Made by a program: the position numbers and the translations under genes | Assembly (NCBI GenBank): GCA_024362935.1 | Contig: JANCRA010000010.1 | Span: 1,312,001-1,376,000, forward strand | Reading direction: 5' to 3' | DNA from: Setophaga petechia | Lineage: Eukaryota > Chordata > Aves > Passeriformes > Parulidae | DNA: 64,000 nt | In this document: positions 60,001-64,000 of the stretch, piece by piece | How positions within the stretch are numbered: the stretch's first letter is position 1 | Layout of the letters: each line of letters opens with the position of its first letter | Notes under the pieces: model-generated | Told to the model about the DNA's origin: nothing | Seen by the model: only the letters and a program-made list of their open reading frames with translations | Database searches by the model: none

Positions 60001-62823
60001 CAAAACACACTGCAGCCCTCTGTGCAACTTCTAGAACACGATAGGAAATGTTTAGTGAGCAGGAAGGTTTTCTCCTTGCGAGACATAGTGAAAAAGCTAT
60101 TTGCTTAGATGTAGGTGACAAGAAACACTTACTGCAGTGCACTGAACAGCTAACTGCTCCACAGCACTAGTACTGTGTTAGCAGCTTGCAAAGTGCTAGA
60201 AAACAGTACTTTCCCACTCTCTTGCCTTTCCCTTCACATTAATACTTGAAAGGAAGGCGTCTTAGACAACTTTGTTTTACATTTTGCAAAACACACTGCA
60301 GCCCTCTGTGCAACTTCTAGAACACGATGGAAGTTGTTTAGTGAGCAGCAACGTTTTCCCCTTGCGAGACAAAGTGAAAAAGCTATTTGCTCAGATGTAG
60401 GTATCAAGAAACACTTACTGCCGTACACTGAACAGCTAATTGCTACACAGAACTGGGATTGTGTTAGCAGCTTGCAAAGTGCTAGAAAACAGTACTTTCC
60501 CACTCTCTTGCCTTTCCCTTCACATTAATACTTGAAAGGAAGGCGTCTTAGACAACTTTGTTTTACATTTTGCAAAACACACTGCAGCCCTCTGTGCAAC
60601 TTCTACAACACGATGGAAGTTGTTTAGTGAGCAGCAACGTTTTCCCCTTGCGAAACAAAGTGAAAAAGCTATTTGCTCAGATGTAGGTATCAAGAAACAC
60701 TTACTGCCGTGCACTGACAAGCTAATTGCTACACAGCACTGCGATTGTGTTAGCAGCTTGCAAAGTGCTAGAAAACAGTACTTTCCCACTCTCTTGCCTT
60801 TCCCTTCACATTAATACTTGAAAGGAAGGCGTCTTAGACAACTTTCTTTTTCTTGTTACAGAACACACTGCAGCCCTCTGTTCAACTTCTAGAACACGAT
60901 AGGAGATGTTTAGTGAGCAAGAAGGTTTTCTCCTTGGGAGACATAGTGAAAAAGCTATTTCCTTAGATGTAGGTGACAAGAAACACTTACTGCAGTGAAG
61001 TGACATGTTAATTGGTACACAGCACTGGGATTGTGTTAGCAGCTCTCAAAGTGATTGAAAACAGTACTTTCCCACTCTCTTGCCTTTCCCTTCACATTAA
61101 TACTTGAAAGGAAGGCGTCTTAGACAACTTTCTTTTTCTTGTGTCAAAAAACTCTGCAGCCCTCTCTGCAACATCTACAACACGATGGAAGTTGTTTAGT
61201 GAGCAGGAAGGTTTTCTCCTTGCGAGACATAGTGAAAAAGCTATTTGCTTAGATGTAGGTGACAAGAAACACTTACTGCAGTGCACTGAACAGCTAACTG
61301 CTCCACAGCACTAGTACTGTGTTAGCAGCTTGCAAAGTGCTAGAAAACAGTACTTTCCCACTCTCTTGCCTTTCCCTTCACATTAATACTTGAAAGGAAG
61401 GCGTCTTAGACAACTTTCTTTTTCTTGTTACAGAACACACTGCAGCCCTATGTTCAACTTCTACAACACGATGGAAGTTGTTTAGTGAGCAGCAACGTTT
61501 TCCCCTTGCGAGACAAAGTGAAAAAGCTATTTGCTCAGATGTAGGTATCAAGAAACACTTACTGCCGTGCACTGACAATCTAATTGCTACACAGCACTGC
61601 GATTGTGTTAGCAGCTTGCAAAGTGCTAGAAAACAGTACTTTCCCACTCTCTTGCCTTTCCCTACACATTAATACTTGAAAGGAAGGCGTCTTAGACAAC
61701 TTTCTTTTTCTTGTTACAGAACACACTGCAGCCCTCTGTTCAACTTCTAGAACACGATAGGAGATGTTTAGTGAGCAAGAAGGTTTTCTCCTTGGGAGAC
61801 ATAGTGAAAAAGCTATTTGCTTAGATGTAGGTGACAAGAAACGCTTACTGCAGTGCATTCAAAAGCTAACTGCTACACAGCACTGGGATTGTGTTAGCAG
61901 CCTGCAAAGTGCTAGAAAACAGTACTTTCCCACTCTCTTGCCTTTCCCTTCACATTAATACTTGAAAGGAAGGCATCTTAGACAACTTTCTTTTTCTTGT
62001 GTCAAAAAACTCTGCAGCCCTCTCTGCAACATCTACAACACGATGGAAGTTGTTTAGTGAGCAGGAAGGTTTTCTCCTTGCGAGACATAGTGAAAAAGCT
62101 ATTTGCTTAGATGTAGGTGACAAGAAACACTTACTGCCGTGCACTGAACAGCTAATTGCTACACAGAACTGGGATTGTGTTAGCAGCTTGCAAAGTGCTA
62201 GAAAACAGTACTTTCCCACTCTCTTGCCTTTCCCTTCACATTAATACTTGAAAGGAAGGCGTCTTAGACAACTTTCTTTTTCTTGCTGCAAAACACACTG
62301 CAGCCCTCTCTGCAACATCTACAACACGATGGAAGTTGTTTAGTGAGCAGGAAGGTTTTCTCCTTGCGAGACATAGTGAAAAAGCTTTTTGCTTAGATGT
62401 AGGTGACAAGAAACACTTACTGCAGTGCACTGAACAGCTAATTTCTACACAGAACTGGGATTGTGTTAGCAGCTTGCAAAGTGCTAGAAAACAGTACTTT
62501 CCCACTCTCTTGCCTTTCCCTTCACATTAATACTTGAAAGGAAGGCGTCTTAGACAACTTTCTTTTTCTTGTTACAGAACACACTGCAGCCCTCTGTGCA
62601 ACTTCTAGAACACGATAGGAAATGTTTAGTGAGCAGGAAGGTTTTCTCCTTGCGAGACATAGTGAAAAAGCTATTTGCTTAGATATAGGTGACAAGAAAC
62701 CCTTACTCCAGTGCAGTGACAAGTTAATTGGTACACAGCACTGGGATTGTGTTAGCAGCCTGCAAAGTGCTAGAAAACAGTACTTTCCCACTCTCTTGCC
62801 TTTCCCTTCACATTAATACTTGA
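57019..62823 (+). repeat. Homogenised monomer stretch H7 (about 20 monomers)
   Basis: Between island 6 and the last, truncated module. From 57.02 to about 59.03 kb it copies H6 (offset 5018). From about 58.80 to 59.86 kb it matches 31.87-32.93 kb (offset 26931). From about 60.52 kb to the window end it copies 3.25-6.73 kb (offset 57272). Three older stretches are thus joined here by exchanges placed in register with the 286-bp period. Confidence 0.91.
57032..57037 (+). other. Variant donor-like GGCAAG after island 6
   Basis: The only one of six islands in which the GT of the donor-like hexamer has become GC. GC donors are known but rare, so if the site is functional this copy should splice less well. 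Confidence 0.35.
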
Positions 62824-64000
62824 AAGGAAGGCGTCTTAGACAACTTTCTTTTTCTTGCTGCAAAACATTCTGCAGCCCTCTGTGCAACCTGTACAGCACG
62901 ATGGAAGTTGTTTAATGAGCAGGAACATTTTCTCCTAGTGAGAGATAGTGAAAAAGCTTTTTGCTTAGATGTAGGTTACCACAGGCAGTTACTGCAGTGC
63001 ACTGCAAAGCTAATAGATGCACAACACTGGGATTGTGTGCCCAGCTTGCAAAGTGGTAGGAAACAGTACCTTTCCACTCTTCCTGCTTTTTCCACGCACA
63101 TTACTATTCGAATGGAAAGAATTTTAGACAACTTTCTTTGGCTTCTTGCAAAACACTCTGCACACCTGCCTGCAATCTCTAGAAGTCGATGGGAGATATT
63201 TTCTGAACTGGCTCAGTTTCTCTTTGCAAGACATGGGGAAAAAGCAATTTGCTTAGATATAGGTGAAAAGAGGCACCTACTACAGTGCACTGCAAGCTAA
63301 TTGCTGCACAACACGCAGATTGTGTAAGCAGGTTGCAAACTGATAGAAAACAGTACCTCTCCCTTCTCCTGCCTTTTCTATTCACATTTCTATTTGAATG
63401 CAAGGCGTTTTAGACAACTTTCTTTTGCTTCTTGCAAAACACTCTGCACACCTGCCTGCAATCTCTAGAAGTCGATGGGAGATGTTTTCTGAACTGGCTC
63501 AGTTTCTCCTTGCGAGACATGGGGAAAAAGCAATTTGCTTAGATGCAGGTGAAAAGAGGCACCTACTACAGTGCACTGAAAAACTAATTGCTGCACAACT
63601 CTGGGATTGTGTAAGCAGCTTACAAACAGATAGAAAACAGCACCTTTCCACTCTCCTGCCTTTTCCATTGGCATTACTATTCGAATGGCAGCAGTTTTGG
63701 ACAACTTTCTTTTGCTTCTTGCAAAACACTCTGCACACCTCCGTGCAACTTCTAGAAAAAATGAGAGTTGTTTTCTGAACTGGTACAGTTTCTCCTGAAG
63801 AGATATAATGCAAACGCTATTGGCTTAGATGTAGTAACAATAGGCAATTATTACAGTGCACTGCAAAGTCAATCGTAGTAGAACACTGGGATTGTGTGTC
63901 CAGCTTGCAAACTGGTAGAAAACAGTACCGATCCGCTCTCCTGCATTTTCCCTTTCCAGGAACATTCGAATTGATGGCTTTTTTGGACAAGTTACTTTTT
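60527..64000 (+). repeat. Third copy of the 3.25-6.73 kb region (offset 57,272)
   Basis: Monomer order and private marks (TTTCCTTAGATG, AGTGACATGTTAATT, GACAATCTAATTGC, GAAACGCTTACTGC) match 3255-6728 and 24859-28332. The diverged module at the end is the long form. If the match continues, a seventh island should begin at about base 64122, just outside the window. Confidence 0.85.
62824..64000 (+). pseudogene. Diverged-monomer module 7 (long form, cut by the window end)
   Basis: Copy of module 1 at offset 57272, with open frames 62824-63300 and 63398-63778 and the same stop-producing one-base loss. The window ends within the fifth, partial unit (GGACAAGTTACTTTTT), about 120 bases before the expected seventh island. 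Confidence 0.72.

Larger units (their letters stand above)
1..64000 (+). repeat. 286-bp satellite array filling the whole window
   Basis: The phrase ACATTAATACTTGAAAGG recurs every 286 bases almost without exception (for example with AATACTTG at 8560, 8846, 9132 and 9418), always on the same strand. Each unit also carries landmarks in fixed order: CTTAGACAACTTT, a pyrimidine-rich stretch, CTGCAGCC, ACACGAT, TTTAGTGAGCA, GAAAAAGC, GATGTAGG, AAACACTTACTGC, GATTGTGTTAGCAGC and GAAAACAGTACTTTCC. Neighbours differ at a modest number of positions, while units many kilobases apart can be identical, which is typical of higher-order satellite organisation. No spacer DNA separates monomers except the six CpG-rich islands. 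The array extends past both window ends. Its genomic position (centromere, sex chromosome or other heterochromatin) cannot be read from the sequence. Confidence 0.98.

Noticed and set aside
1..64000. CRISPR array
   Set aside because: Repeats are 286 bp with no unique spacers, and the other evidence points to a vertebrate-type satellite.

Overview
The window is one uninterrupted satellite-DNA array. I see no conventional intact gene, RNA gene, CRISPR array or mobile element. The basic unit is a 286-bp monomer repeated head to tail, always in the same orientation, from base 1 to base 64000 (roughly 220 units). The monomers are nearly homogenised and fall into a few recognisable subtypes, here called A, B, C, C2 and E. 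The subtypes are arranged in higher-order repeats whose lengths are multiples of 286 bp, minus one or two bases wherever a 285- or 284-bp monomer is included.

The array is punctuated six times by the same two-part module, and a seventh copy is cut by the window end. The first part is a run of old, diverged monomers (about 1.30 kb in copies 1, 2, 3 and 7; about 1.01 kb in copies 4, 5 and 6). The second part is a 202-203-bp CpG-rich, promoter-like island at 6850, 28454, 40621, 45637, 51798 and 56816. The homogenised stretches between modules hold about 70, 37, 13, 17, 13 and 20 monomers. The window starts inside such a stretch and ends inside the seventh module.

The diverged monomers show where the satellite came from. 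Several are 288 bp (96 codons) apart and read in one frame as a repeated protein domain with the words LLAKHSA, RWE, QFLLARH, EKAICLD, HLLQC and WDCVSSLQ. The amplified 286-bp monomer has lost two bases in this frame and gained stop codons, so the homogenised array can no longer encode the chain of domains. My reading is that a coding exon with a 96-residue internal repeat, together with a CpG-island promoter, was captured and amplified as satellite DNA.

The organism is probably a vertebrate. The monomers are CpG-poor with CpG/CpA dimorphisms, as expected from cytosine methylation, and the islands look like TATA-less CpG promoters with an ETS-type CTTCCGG core. Nothing here identifies the species or chromosome, and I do not recognise the protein repeat as a named family. 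On a larger scale, bases 1-9860 recur at 21605-31464 with no difference noticed, and many smaller duplications (858, 2859, 4288, 5018, 5147, 6161, 16481 and 57272 bp apart) are nested inside. This indicates very recent unequal exchange, or possibly assembly effects.
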